A DNA stretch of 64,000 bases from Pseudoscleropodium purum (lineage: Eukaryota > Streptophyta > Bryopsida > Hypnales > Brachytheciaceae): the NCBI GenBank assembly GCA_963969395.1, contig OZ017797.1:21514001-21578000 (forward strand). The letters run 5' to 3'. The first letter of the stretch is position 1. The number at the start of each line of letters is the position of its first letter. The notes beneath the pieces are model-generated. The model worked only from the letters and a program-made list of their open reading frames with translations. It was not told the DNA's origin and did not search any database. This document shows, piece after piece, positions 1 to 10,732 of the stretch. Made by a program: the position numbers and the translations under genes.

Positions 1-191
1 AAAATCTATCAAATAAGTAGATTTTATTTTTCAAAATCTTCAAAAAATGTAAATTTTCCTTTCAAGAATCTTTAAAACATGTAGATTTCACTTCCCAAAA
101 TATTCAAAAGATGTAGATTCTACTATTCAAAATCCGCCCAAATTATAGATTTTACTTTGCTAAATCTTCAAAAATGTAGATTCTACTTTCT
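1..191. repeat. 32-bp AT-rich minisatellite, about six degenerate units
   Basis: About six tandem units of 30-33 bases, each a variant of AAAATCTTCAAAAATGTAG followed by a pyrimidine-rich tail. The units drift by substitutions and 1-2 base indels. The array starts at base 1, so it probably extends left of the window. No coding potential. Confidence 0.75.
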
Positions 192-691
192 AATAATCTG
201 TGTTGTTTAGAGATATGTACCTTTCATCACTTCCATATTTTTTTAAAGTAATTTTAATGTCCATCGATAGCCTACTCGAGTTATTTATTTCTATTACTTG
301 TCTTCTCCATGACAATTGTTATGGGATAATGTTTTCTTCTAAAATCTACCAAATTTGTTGCACAAAATGACATTAACTTCATTTTTGATTGAAACAAAGA
401 TATTGGGATCAATAATTCTTCTAAAATCTACCAAATTTTCAGTAGCATGGTTGAAATGACATTTTTTTGAGAAATGTCATTTGAACATGTCATTTCAACC
501 ACCCTTGTGCACTAGTGATTTGCCACCAAAAGAATTGAACGAACTCTGGTTCCTTGGAGGAACCGACGTGCATTACTGAGAGTCTTCAAAGTCCTGCGGT
601 TCATGCTCAGGTGAGGACACTAATCTACTACGGTACTAACCGTGGTTTACTCCTTTAGATTTACAGTTACCTCAGTTTAACTCCTAAATGT
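192..691. other. AT-rich intergenic stretch
   Basis: No open frame of note. The phrase TTCTAAAATCTACCAAATTT occurs twice (near 336 and 419), which suggests a decayed dispersed repeat. Confidence 0.5.
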
Positions 692-1623
692 TTAACCCTT
701 AAAGGTTGGAGACTATGTTTTCACCAAAAACACTCCAAAACTGCCATTTTTAATACAAGCATCAAATTATAGATGAAAAACATTTTTGGACACATGTAAC
801 TGTTGGATTTTCTATTAAACTAGTTTGAAAAGATGTGGAAAAAATTTCAGAATTTTCCACCTTGTAGATTGCAAGATATTAACATTTGAAATGATGAAAA
901 ACATTTTTTTGAGCCTATGAAAATACGGGCAGCCGCACTTCATAAGGTCACATTTTTATGAAAAAATGTCCAAAACGATAGTTACTCTTTGAATTCATTC
1001 TTCAAATCAAGTTAGATATATACTTGAAAGTTTTTAGATCATTTGGAATTGCACAACATATAGGAAAAAAATAGTAAGTAGAAAAAAGTACAAAGTGATT
1101 CAAAACACTAAATTTTTAAGAATTGAATTATAGAATTGAAAAATTCCAAACCTAACAGTAATAATGTAGTAATAAAAAGTCTACACCATGTCTTTTTATT
1201 TTTTTCAAAAAATATTAAAAATTGAGTTAAATAGAGGACTCCCAAGTTTGTTTTTGAGTAGGAAATCCATGACTACCCGCAAACTAGAGCACTTTATAAC
1301 TTTCATCTTGTAAATCAAAATGGAATGATTCAAAGCTTTCCACTTATATAAACCTAGAAAATCAATTTCAAATTTTTCATTTTTGACAAAAGTAATTTTT
1401 TACGAAATTTTTGGGCTACCCACCGAGCATTGAAAATTACATATCATGCAATAACTTTTTAACCATGTATTCAAAAGTTATGAAAATTATTGGGCCTTAA
1501 AGCTTCTCCTTAAGCATATGTTGTGTGAAAATTTGAGCAAAAAAAACTAAAAACTCCATTTGTAATGAATTGCCCCAAATTGCTATGTTGCCAAAAAATG
1601 CAATTTTGACCTTTTGGAGTTAA
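692..1623. mobile_element. TTAA-bounded MITE (family 1), older copy
   Basis: Begins TTAACCCTTAAAGG and ends CCTTTTGGAGTTAA, imperfect inverted termini with TTAA at both outer edges. The length of about 932 bases matches the better copy at 25451-26391, and internal phrases are shared (CAAAAACACTCCAAAACTGCC near the left end, a stretch about Ca. 100 bases in with TTGCAAGATATT). No transposase frame is present, so it is non-autonomous. Confidence 0.6.
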
Positions 1624-2636
1624 GGTCTTTTTTTATCTTCTTAGAATTTGCTCTAAATTGAACAAAAAGATAACATTTTGACAAATTTTATGAACACCTT
1701 CACCCAAGATTGCTCCCCATTGGCTCCTACTTTGTCTCACCAACTTTTTATTCTTTAGAGAAGTTTGGTTGCTAAAAAAAGTGTGACTACATCTAATACC
1801 AACCTTCTAAGTTGGTGAATGAGCCTTGAATATGAAAAATAAATTTTCTTTTTATAGATTAGAAAAACTAAGAAAGCACTTGCCTTGATATTATGAGTTA
1901 CCACCCAGGGTTTGGGTAAGGAAGATGTGACCAAAGTATCAAATTTGTGAAAGCAATTGACAATGTCAATTTTGTTCAATTAGCAATATTTAATTACTTT
2001 AATGCACCTTAGGAGTTAGGATACTTAGCCTTAACCCAAAATCTATTCTTGTCCTACTTTGTGACCTGAAATTAGACCTTTGTGAAGATACATGTCACAA
2101 TATTTATTTGTGTGATTGTGCAAATATCACCAATTTAACAAAATTAACGTTAATCCTACACCGTTGCTTGGGACACTAAGTGTTTGATGGATGACTTCAA
2201 TTGAGACAAGAGGATGAAAACAAATATTTTTTCATCCAATTTATTTATTTCAAGGATACTTGAGTACATTTTTCATTTGGGAGATCTAGACTTCTTGTCA
2301 TTTCTCAATCATCAAAGGTTGAAAATGATCTAATGGTTAGTGGCCCCATGTTTTGTCATTTGTGACTTTTCCCACTCACCCCATACTTTGTCACTATTCC
2401 AAGGAATGAATAGTCGCTATTCCAAGTCAGTCGCAATCAACAATCCTGAAACTAGCTAAATTTTGCTTAATTTCTACTTAGTTTTTTCAGCCCTCAGTGT
2501 ACATTTTTTTTTTAAATCTTCCAAAATGAACATTTGTCTAATTGCCTTGTACCCATTCTGGGATCACTGGTCGCAGTTAGTAGTTTCCCATTTGAATGTG
2601 CCGCTCTACCGACGCCATGTGTTAAAAAAAAAACAG
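1624..2636. other. Intergenic DNA, no gene seen
   Basis: AT-rich and without a convincing exon. The 74-codon minus-strand frame near 1755-1979 shows no recognisable motif and no splice context, and was not accepted. Confidence 0.5.
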
Positions 2637-2639
2637 ACT

Positions 2640-3025
2640 TGGAAACCCCACGCCGGCATCCCGTCAGACTCCCAGTCCACGGTGCTTCCACTCAGTATCG
2701 GAGGCGACGTTGCGTGTCATCCCCTCACACGGTGCCTCCCCGACTCTCCCAGTGCCCTCAACAGGAGCTCCGAATATTCTGCGCTGTCGCCGTGAAACTT
2801 ATAACATCTCCACTTGCGCTTGATGATTCCAGCAGCTGCCTCCCCTGCCCTCCCATTTCTGACGTCCCCCCCTGCAATTCCCTCCCATTCCCCTCCACTC
2901 CCCCTCTCGCCCCTCGCCGATCGTCCCCTTCGGTACACACATGCACACGTCCCCCTCCTCTTCCCTTCTTGCCCCTCCAAAAGTTGAAGCTGACACCCCC
3001 AAAACCCTGGAAGATTCAATCATCA
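2640..3025 (+). promoter_or_regulatory. Orphan upstream copy of the C-rich promoter
   Basis: A pyrimidine-rich, GC-elevated segment clearly related to 3480-4012 and to the reverse complement of 9250-9690. Shared phrases are ACGGTGCCTCC, CTGCCCTCCCATTTCTGAC and CTCGCCGATCGTCC. It stops before the TATA box and exon of the gene, so it is probably a leftover promoter half from a duplication. Open frames through it on either strand follow from its CT/GA composition. Confidence 0.55.
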
Positions 3026-3479
3026 GGTTGAAATCAGGGCTGGCCAGTAGGAAGAGATCGTCTAGCTAGAAACATATAGAAGCTTTGAGACCAATAGCGG
3101 TTGACATAAGACTTCTCGGAGCACTTTCGTCGAGGAAGGTGAACTAGGGGATTCTAACTTACAATAGTCGCAGTTGAAATTTGAAATCAAGAGCCGTGAA
3201 GTTGAGAACATGTTCGAATACGAGGACCAACGCGCGGTTTCAAAAGTGGTAGGCTCTGTGAACCTCGTCTTCTTTTAAATTTCCAGTTACTGAAGAGGAA
3301 AAACAAGCTCCACTGTTACAAGCATGAAAAGGAGTCGTCAATTACAGAGCAAGAACATGAAGTTTGAACATCGAAATCTGTTACCCTCCTCGCGGAGGTG
3401 CTAGACAGTCTCCACTATTGGGAAAGTCATTGAAGAATGCAACAGTGGTGCACAACCCCAGTTGAAACGACATTTTCCA

Positions 3480-4012
3480 GAAACTGTACATTTGAGTGCC
3501 ATCCCCTCATACGGTGCCTCTCACCCTCCCAGTTCCCAATCCATTGTTTAAGTCAACAAGAACTCCGGACATTCCTCGCCGTCGCCATGAAATGTATATC
3601 CTCTTGCCCTTGATAATTCCAACACACAAAAACAGCTCAGCAGCTGCCTCCCCTCCTCGGCTCCTCCCCTGCCCTCCCATTTCTGACATCCCCCCCCCTG
3701 CAATTCCTTTCTATTCCTTTCCACTCCCCCTCTCGCCCCTCGCCGATCGTCCACTTCAGTATTCACACACTCACACGCACCCTCCCCCCTCCTCTTCCCC
3801 TCGTGCCCCTCCAATTCTTTGTTGCCGTATAAAAACCCCGTCAGCTATGGCGCCTCGCACTACTCTTCTCTTCATCGTCTCTCACCACGCATTCATCGGT
3901 CGATTTCACCGTGCTTGTTTGCTGCCCAATTGCCACCTATTCGTTCTGTCTCCCGTGATTTCAAGTCAGGGCAATTTCAGTTGAGGGGTAGGGAGCTCGG
4001 TTGGGAGCAGCC
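3480..4012 (+). promoter_or_regulatory. Promoter and 5' UTR of the small two-exon gene (arm A)
   Basis: A C-rich tract is followed by TATAAAAA at 3828-3835. The gene's ATG at 4013 lies 178 bases downstream of the box. An ATG at 3847 is too close to the TATA box to be in the mRNA. Arm B has the same layout with its TATA box at 9246-9253 on the minus strand. Confidence 0.6.
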
Positions 4013-4616
4013 ATGGACGGAGCACCAGCAGCAGCAGGAGGCGAGGGCGGGGCCAACAGGTCTGTACTTTCGCCTTCTTCACGTTTTGCCGAGCTTGGGA
4101 CATTGGTTGTGGACTACGTGATCGGCTGAGATGGCTAGAGTTTGAATGTCTCGTTAGCTTGTTAAATGGCTAGGCTGGGAATGTCTGGTATGTTTTTAGA
4201 TGGCGAGAGTGGGCATGCGTTGGCTTTGATTGCGTCTGCGTTACTATCATCTTGTTCTGTCTGCCTTGGATTTCTCGGGGAATACACTGTGAGAGATGTG
4301 CCCTGCAAGTGTACTTCTCATCTATTCAGACCCTTTTACAGCGTTAATTGGATGATGCTCTTGCTGACTGAAGGTTTAGTGATGTTCTGAATTTCGAAGG
4401 ATCGATAATGGGACCGAGAGTCTGACTGTTCGAATGTTTTGCGTTGTTTGCAGGAATGACAGAAACGACGACGCCAACCCTCCACCACAGCAGCCAAATG
4501 TTCAACAAGCTCCCGAGGCTGAAGCTGACCCTGTATCGAGCTTGTTGTTGGAGCTTCCAGATGCGCGAATCTCAGTTCCCGAGACAGTGATTTGGCCGTC
4601 ACTCCGCCGTGGCTAG
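4013..4616 (+). CDS. Small two-exon protein, 69 aa, unknown function (arm A)
   Basis: Exon 1 is 4013-4059 and exon 2 is 4454-4616, joined in phase 2 across a 394-base GT-AG intron ending TTGTTTGCAG. The start is ATG in the context AGCCATGG. The product starts MDGAPAAAGGEGG, a short Ala/Gly run, then an acidic, Asn/Pro/Gln-rich middle, and ends in a hydrophobic-then-basic tail SVPETVIWPSLRRG. No membrane segment or known domain is seen, and I do not recognise the family. The inverted copy at 8470-9070 encodes the same exon-2 peptide with one synonymous change. If the intron were retained, the frame would run on for 22 further codons and stop, giving an alternative 38-residue product. The splice model rests on consensus sites and phase only. 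Confidence 0.55.
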
Positions 4617-4960
4617 TGTGGGAAGTAACTGGCTCTCATTTGTGGAACCAGTGTACACTAGCTGTGGGTCCCTTCGTTCAAGGTTCCACATCAAAGTCCC
4701 CAGCACGGAGTGAGAACAGCCCGAGAACTTTGTCACTAGATTAGTGTATTCTCAGCATGATGGGAGGCTAGCAAGTATGAAGTGGGAGGCAAGAGTGCTG
4801 CCTGCTCGCTGAGGATTAGAATCGTTCACTGATCGCATGAGCAATCTTTTGTGTGTGCGGTGCTCTTGTCGGCACGAGGTGCTGACTGGAAGCAGGTTTT
4901 GTAACAGGTTTCTGTGAAACAAAGCGACGGCCTATGAGGTTTTAGTTGCAACTTTTGTAT
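4617..4960 (+). other. Probable 3' UTR of arm A gene
   Basis: Non-coding, GC higher than the intergenic background, and nearly identical to the reverse complement of about 8130-8469. The conservation with arm B continues to GCAACTTTTGTATAA, where arm A is interrupted by a MITE. Confidence 0.5.
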
Positions 4961-5235
4961 AAGGTAGGCACACCCAAATGTGCCACTGACCTTAAACCAC
5001 CATATATACTATGTGTACATCTCCGAAGTCAGTTCTGTACCTATGTGGAAGAAACACTTATAGAACCAAACTTTGTTCCTTGATAACTTTTGCATACAGT
5101 ATCCAAATGCCATGTTCTCTGGTGTGTTAGAACCTCCTTTCACTTGCCAACAAGAACATATGAAAATCTGACCATTCTAATAATTGAAAATAGGCTAAGT
5201 AGCAAAAAGTGGCGGTTTGGCGAGTACCTACCTTT
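4961..5235. mobile_element. MITE family 2 (AAGGTAGG termini), insertion absent from arm B
   Basis: The insert begins AAGGTAGGCAC and ends GTACCTACCTT, imperfect inverted termini. The matching place in arm B (about 8125-8130) and in the partial copy at 6420-6440 reads straight through as TATAATTTGGTG, an empty site. About 275 bases, no coding frame. Related sequence lies at 6858-7050 (inverted) and 29993-30180. The flanks suggest a TA or TWA target duplication, pointing to a mariner-like or PIF/Harbinger-like source, but one base at the right junction is ambiguous. Confidence 0.65.
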
Positions 5236-5450
5236 ATTTGGCACCTGTCTTGAACCAAACCGATTGCTGTCTGAATGACGGAAGTTTAACGGTGCAAATT
5301 CTGATTACTACTGATATATGATTGGTGTACTTCCGGGATGAAACACTCGGCTTGGTAACATGGCAGAGTGATAGACATAGTGCATTGTGAGCTTGTGGTT
5401 TGCTGAGAGGCTTGTGTGATTGCTCACAACTTCAAAGTCACCTCTGTTAT
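5236..5450 (+). repeat. Distal part of arm A, three copies in the window
   Basis: The phrases TTGAACCAAACCGATTGC, GGAAGTTTAACGGTGCAAAT and ACTTCCGGGATGAAACACTC recur at 6435-6545 (same strand) and, inverted, at about 7999-8125. Arm A homology to arm B ends a little after CTTGGTAACATGG. Confidence 0.6.
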
Positions 5451-5812
5451 CCACCCATAAGGATACAACTGGAGAATTGTGAATTTAACTCTGTAATTAA
5501 GGGTGGGCTGGTCACCATGGAAATCATCCTTTTGGGTACCTTGTGAATCATTTGCTTAAGAAAATCCCAAAACACTCATTAGAGGTCAAGTCATTGTGCA
5601 AGATTTTCCCTTTTCGCAAAATGTTCCAAGGATGAATAATTGAACATATGCACTTTTGTACTACATGAAAAGATTTTTTGTTATTTGTTGGACCACTCTA
5701 GTTTGTAACATCCTTACATGGTTAATTTTCTAAGTTTATAAATTGTAATTGATTGGTGAGAAGTCAAAAGAACAAATTTTGGTTCCTAGCTTAGAGGAAG
5801 TGATGTACATTG

Positions 5813-6365
5813 ATTCCTAAAGGACCAAGGCCTTTTTTAGGTTAGAAAATACTTAAAACTACCATTTTCATTGCAAGGTGCAAACTTAAAATTTTTATTT
5901 TTTGTGTGCATATCTAACCTTAGGATCTTGCACATTTGCACTAGACAAGTATAAGAATGTGTAGAAGAAATTTCAGAAACTTTGACAGTGTAGATAGCAA
6001 GATAATTATTTGTGTTGAAAGTGAAGAAAACAAGTTTTCATACACCTTGTATGACTAGATTTTTTGAATTAATTTTGAGTCTTTTTAACTTCAAATTTTT
6101 ACACCATCGATTTTGAATTAATAAAAAAATTGTATTAAAGAATTGAGTTGAGGGTCACGAATTTTTAATTTTTTCAAAAAGCATATAATTTTCATTCTTT
6201 AAAAAATTGTTATGTAGGAGTACATAAAGATAGAAGGAAAAACTTAATCTTTGATCTTTACTCTCTAAGATGAAATTGAAACACACTAATTGCAATGGCA
6301 ATCAAGATTGTTTTACCAAGAAAACTAAACCATGTGAAACTTCTTTTTTTGAAAAATTGTGAAAA
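5813..6365. mobile_element. Truncated copy of TTAA MITE family 1
   Basis: Begins CCTAAAGGACCAAGGCC, the inner part of the family-1 left terminus, and follows the 25451-26391 copy for about 550 bases. It is then cut off, and the arm-A-like repeat follows at about 6420. No right terminus is present. Confidence 0.5.
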
Positions 6366-6419
6366 CTGAGTTCACTAATGATGCTTGGATTGCTTGGAAA
6401 ACAAAACTCTCCATAACTC

Positions 6420-6545
6420 TCCATTGTATATAATTTGGTGTCTTGAACCAAACTGATTGCTGTCTGAATGACCAAAGTTTAACGGTGCAAATTTGGAATT
6501 ACTAAAAGATTGCTCTACTTCCGGGATGAGAAACTCAACTGGATA
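6420..6545 (+). repeat. Third partial copy of the arm A/B 3' segment
   Basis: Contains TATAATTTGGTGTCTTGAACC-like sequence and ACTTCCGGGATGAGAAAC. It preserves the empty MITE junction seen in arm B. It is more diverged than the A/B pair, so it is an older duplication. Confidence 0.6.
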
Positions 6546-6857
6546 ATATGAATCCCTCACTCATTCCCCAAGTCATTCCAAAGATGCATGTAAAAAAGCC
6601 CCCCAAATTTGTATTTGATTAATTTCTCTTATACACCATTCCTAGATAATTTGGGACCTCTGGTTGCAGATATGAATTCAAAATTCACAAATTTTATCAT
6701 GTGTGGCAAATAGAAGATTTCAGTGTTTTCCCTTAGTGACGAGTGAGGGGGTCAATTCACCTCAACCATCAATTGTATTAGTGAATGTCACACTAATTCC
6801 TCAAGTTTCACAAACATAGCAAATCATTCATTTAAGCTTCCACTACTTTGCAATTAG

Positions 6858-7050
6858 AATGGGTATCTCCAAAACTGACACTTTTGCAATTGTGTCTATT
6901 TACTATTATTAGACTATCATTTGTCAAATTTTCATATCTTCTTGTTGGCAAGTGAAAGGAGGTTCCAATGCACCAAAGAATGTGACATTTGGATACCGTA
7001 TTCAAAAGTTGTGAAGGGTCAAAGTTGTCTTGGGTAGATGTTTAGGTACA
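6858..7050 (-). mobile_element. MITE family 2 fragment, inverted
   Basis: The reverse complement matches the interior of 4961-5235: ACTTTGACC, TTTTGAATACGGTATCCAAA, CCTCCTTTCACTTGCC, AACAAGAAGATATGAAAATT. Termini are degraded. Confidence 0.5.
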
Positions 7051-7998
7051 TATTGATTTTAGAGATGTTAATATAGTAATGATGGCAATTTTGGATCAGT
7101 GGTGCATTTGAGGTATCCACTATTTATGTTGCACCTTGTGTGTAAAGTTGGAGACATCCCACAAGGCTAAATGGTTTAACCATGTAAATATGCTAAGGAC
7201 ATTGATGCCAAAATCAAACTCATGAATGATTTGCATTGTCAAAATGAGCAATGCCTATGTTGGTCCAAGAATTGACTTGACCTATCACCAAGGTAGTTTG
7301 TCAAAATTCTAACCAATTGGACTTTGACCTCTTATAACTTGTACTTATAATATGTAATATGGAAATGGCATTTTTGGACTCTCGCCTTCTCTTAGTTGTA
7401 ATTATCTCAAATGCGACCAACACCATACTACTTTGACATGCAGTCACATAACATTGCATATTAACCTGCTGCTCCCCTCCCTCCCTCAGATATCCTTCCT
7501 TCTTTGATACTTGGTGATGAGTTTAGTTATAGATTGGTGCATGCCGTGGCATGCTTTGCAACTCTACATCGGGTTGAAAAATCTCTGTTTCAAAGTAAGG
7601 GTCTCCTTTTCAAGGATGCAAAAGGACTCACACTACTCACCAATGCTATGCATGGCTGTGAGAGTAGTTCTCTTACTACACTGATTTCTCCAAACAGCCA
7701 GAGGGGGAGGAGGGGGGAGTCACCCCATGTTTTTTCCTGTGCTGCAAATAAGTACGGAGTAGAATGCAGTATAGGTGCAGCCTACACTAATTTATTTATT
7801 TTGCAAATAGAATCACCTTGATGAATTAGTGGCACATTCACTAATACGACAATTCAGTGCAGCTGATCCTACTGACCTTTACCTTCTCTCTTGAGCAAGA
7901 CAACTGTGAAGCAAGGCAACTGTGAAGCAAGTCAACCTCTTCCTGACAAAGAAAGTGAGGACTGTTGTCCTATATCTAGTATCTAGTTATCTACCACT
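7051..7998. other. Intergenic DNA between the inverted arms
   Basis: A 105-codon frame at 7504-7821 (+) shares the phrase GGATGCAAAAGGACTC with dispersed repeats near 12410 and 13920 and has no recognisable domain, so it is treated as repeat. No gene is claimed. Confidence 0.45.
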
Positions 7999-8469
7999 CT
8001 ACCATGTTACCAAGCCGAGTGTTTCATCCCGGAAGTAAAGCAATCTATCAGTAGTAAATCAGAATTTGTACCGTTAAACTTCCGTCATTCAGACAGCAAT
8101 GGGTTTGGTTCAAGACACCAAATTATACAAAAGTTGCAACTAAAATCCTCATAGGCCGTCGATATATTTCACAGAAACATGTTACAACCAATCAGCACCT
8201 CGTACTGACACAAACATATGAGCCTATCACACACAAAAAGATTGCTCATACGATCAGTGAACGATTCTAATCCTCAGCGAGCAGGCAGCACTCTTGCCTC
8301 CCACTTCATACTTGCTAGCCTCCCATCATGCTGAGAATACACTAATCTAGTGACAAAGTTCTCGGGCTGTTCTCACTCCGTACTGGGGACTTTGATGTGG
8401 AACCTTGAACGAAGGGACCCATAGCTAGTGTACACTGGTTCCACAAATGAGAGCCAGTTACTTCCCACT

Positions 8470-9070
8470 CTAGCCACGGCGAAGTGACGGCCAAATCACT
8501 GTCTCGGGAACTGAGATTCGCGCATCTGGAAGCTCCAACAACAAGCTCGATACAGGGTCAGCTTCAGCCTCGGGAGCTTGTTGAACATTTGGCTGCTGTG
8601 GTGGAGGGTTGGCGTCGTCGTTTCTGTCATTCCTGCAAACAACGCAAAGCATTCGAACAGTCAGACTCTCGGTCCCATTATCGATCCTTCGAAATTCAGA
8701 ACATCACTAAACCTTCAGTCAGCAAGAGCATCATCCAATTAACGCTGTAAAAGGGTCTGAATAAATGAGAAGTATACCTGCAGGGCACATCTCTCACAGT
8801 GTATTCCCCGAGAAATCCAAGGCAGACAGAACAAGATGATATCAACGCAGACGCAATCAAAGCCAACGCATGCCCACTCTCGCCATCTAAAAACATACCA
8901 GACATTCCCAGCCTAGCCATTTAACAAGCTAACGAGACATTCAAACTCTAGCCATCTCAGCCGATCACGTAGTCCACAACCAATGTCCCAAGCTCGGCAA
9001 AACGTGAAGAAGGCGAAAGTACAGACCTGTTGGCCCCGCCGCCACCTCCTGCTGCTGGTGCTCCGTCCAT
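8470..9070 (-). CDS. Small two-exon protein, 68 aa, unknown function (arm B)
   Basis: Exon 1 is 9070-9027 and exon 2 is 8632-8470, with a 394-base intron. Exon 1 is one codon shorter than in arm A (Ala/Gly run MDGAPAAGGGGGAN). Exon 2 is identical at the protein level, with one synonymous CTC/CTT change. I count six differences across the whole intron. The promoter upstream is much more diverged from arm A than this. Function is unknown. Transcription converges on arm A, with the region 5450-8000 between the two 3' ends. Confidence 0.55.
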
Positions 9071-9690
9071 GGCTGCTCCCAGCCGAGCTCCCTACCCCTC
9101 GACTGAAATTGCTCTCACTTGAAATCCCGGCACTAGACCGAACGAATGGCGATTGTGCAGCAAAGAAGCACGGTGAAATCGATTGAAGAACGCGTGGTGA
9201 GAGGCGACGAAAAAAGGAGTAGTGCGCGGAGCCATGGCTGACGAGTTTTTATACGACAACGAAGAATCGGAGGGGCAAGAGGGGGATGGGGAGGGGGGAG
9301 GGAGGGTGTGTCTCTGTGTGTGTATACTGAAGCGGACGATCGGCGAGAGGCGAGAGGGGGCGCGGAGGGGAATTGCACGGGGGGGGGGATGTCAGAAATG
9401 GGAGGGCAGGGGAGGCGTCGACGAGGAGGGCTGTTTGGGTGAGTAAGAGATTTGGACTCATCAAGCGCAAGTGGAGAAGTTTTTTATGTTTCGAAGCGGC
9501 GTCGCGGAATGTTCGGAGCTCTCGTTGACTTCAACAGTGGATTGGGAACTGGGAGAGAGGGAGGCACCGTATGAGGAGAGGACACGCAATATCGCCTCTC
9601 ATGGCGGGATGCTGGCGTGGGCTTTCCAAGTCGAGCTTTTGAACACTTGGCACTTTGGGAAGTGTCGGACACACTACAAGACTGATGAAT
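9071..9690 (-). promoter_or_regulatory. Promoter and 5' UTR of arm B gene
   Basis: On the minus strand a C-rich tract precedes TATAAAAA (9253-9246), then a leader of about 175 bases to the ATG at 9070. The layout matches arm A, but many substitutions and indels separate the two. The upstream edge of similarity to 2640-2720 is near 9640. Confidence 0.6.
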
Positions 9691-10516
9691 AGGGAGCATG
9701 TTTGAAATAACTTTTAACTTATTGGGAAATTGGGAAATAGGACACTGGTTAAAAAAAAAGGGGGGGGGGGGCTGTTGGGAATTTGTTTTTGCTTCTCATT
9801 GAAAGGAAGGGAGGCGAGGGAGGGAGGCGAGGCACACCCCTCCATCGTGCAGTTCTGATGCACCCTTACTACAGTAGAAACTCTCTAAAGAAATACTCCC
9901 TCTGTCTCGAAAAAAATTCTGGATTTTCTAAATTTACTTGTCTCAAATTGAATTCGATGTTTCAGTTGTTCACGGAAATCACTGGATTGACAAAACTTGA
10001 ATCTCTGGGCTAATGGCACTTGAATCATAACAGTCCTTTGCCCTTAATCTCATACTCTGGTTGAACTTGAATTTTCAAACTCTAATCGCATTGTGTTCTT
10101 TTACATCGTCCTCACTGTGTTCTTCCGCATCTTAGCTTTGAAGCAGTTTGGAACTCATCAACGTTGAATGGAGTGAACATCATTGAAGTTAAATGCATGG
10201 GAGTTGGAAGCAAGAGAAAAGAAATTTCATTGCACAGCATGAGCCAGTTGCAATAAACGATGAAATTATCAATTTTGAAGTGTTTTTTTAAAATGGTCTG
10301 CTTCTTTTTTAGGTTCAAAACTTTTAGGTGTATTGGGGTTCACTTAAAGGTGCAGGAACTATGCATTCCCATCCAAATAAAGCACCTTCCACATTAATCC
10401 AAAGTTAATCTTGAAAACCCAAACCTATTTTGAGATAGAAGGAATACTTCCCAAAGTCATAACCTTTCTAAGGTAATATTGATTTCCTAGTTTGAACTTA
10501 GGTCATATACAAACAC
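9691..10516. other. Intergenic DNA with an A9-G12 tract
   Basis: A run of nine A followed by twelve G lies at 9751-9771. Otherwise AT-rich and without a supported gene. Confidence 0.5.
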
Positions 10517-10732
10517 ATTAGAAGATTTTGGGGTCTTCAAAAGCTTGTTTTGGGTTTGTTCCCCGCAATTGTTCCTTACAGCAAAGGAAATGGCCCTACT
10601 ATTAGGAAAAAAAAATTTGGACAATGATGTGGCAAGGGCTTGGCCACGTCAAACCACTATGACAGTACCATTCCCTGCGTTTACAGACCTTGATAACTAG
10701 CAAGCATTTGAAGCTTCCAAAAAATTTCTAAT
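10517..10732. mobile_element. MITE family 3 (ATTAGAAG termini)
   Basis: Begins ATTAGAAGATTTTGGGG and ends CCAAAAAATTTCTAAT. Internal phrases are TTGTTCC, a poly-A/AT core, GTGGCAAGG, GGCCACGTC and CCCTGCGTTTACAG. A longer relative lies at 13205-13473, and fragments at 18507 and 39960-40105. No coding frame. Confidence 0.6.

Noticed and set aside
2463..3031. Overlapping open frames of 100-165 codons on both strands
   Set aside because: They follow from C/T-rich composition, have no domain, and overlap a promoter-like segment with paralogues at 3480-4012 and 9250-9690.
3496..3984. 162-codon plus frame and the ATG at 3847
   Set aside because: The frame crosses the TATA box at 3828-3835, and the ATG is too close to it to be in the transcript. 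It is not conserved as a frame in arm B.
7504..7821. 105-codon plus frame
   Set aside because: Shares phrases with dispersed repeats near 12410 and 13920; no domain and no splice context.
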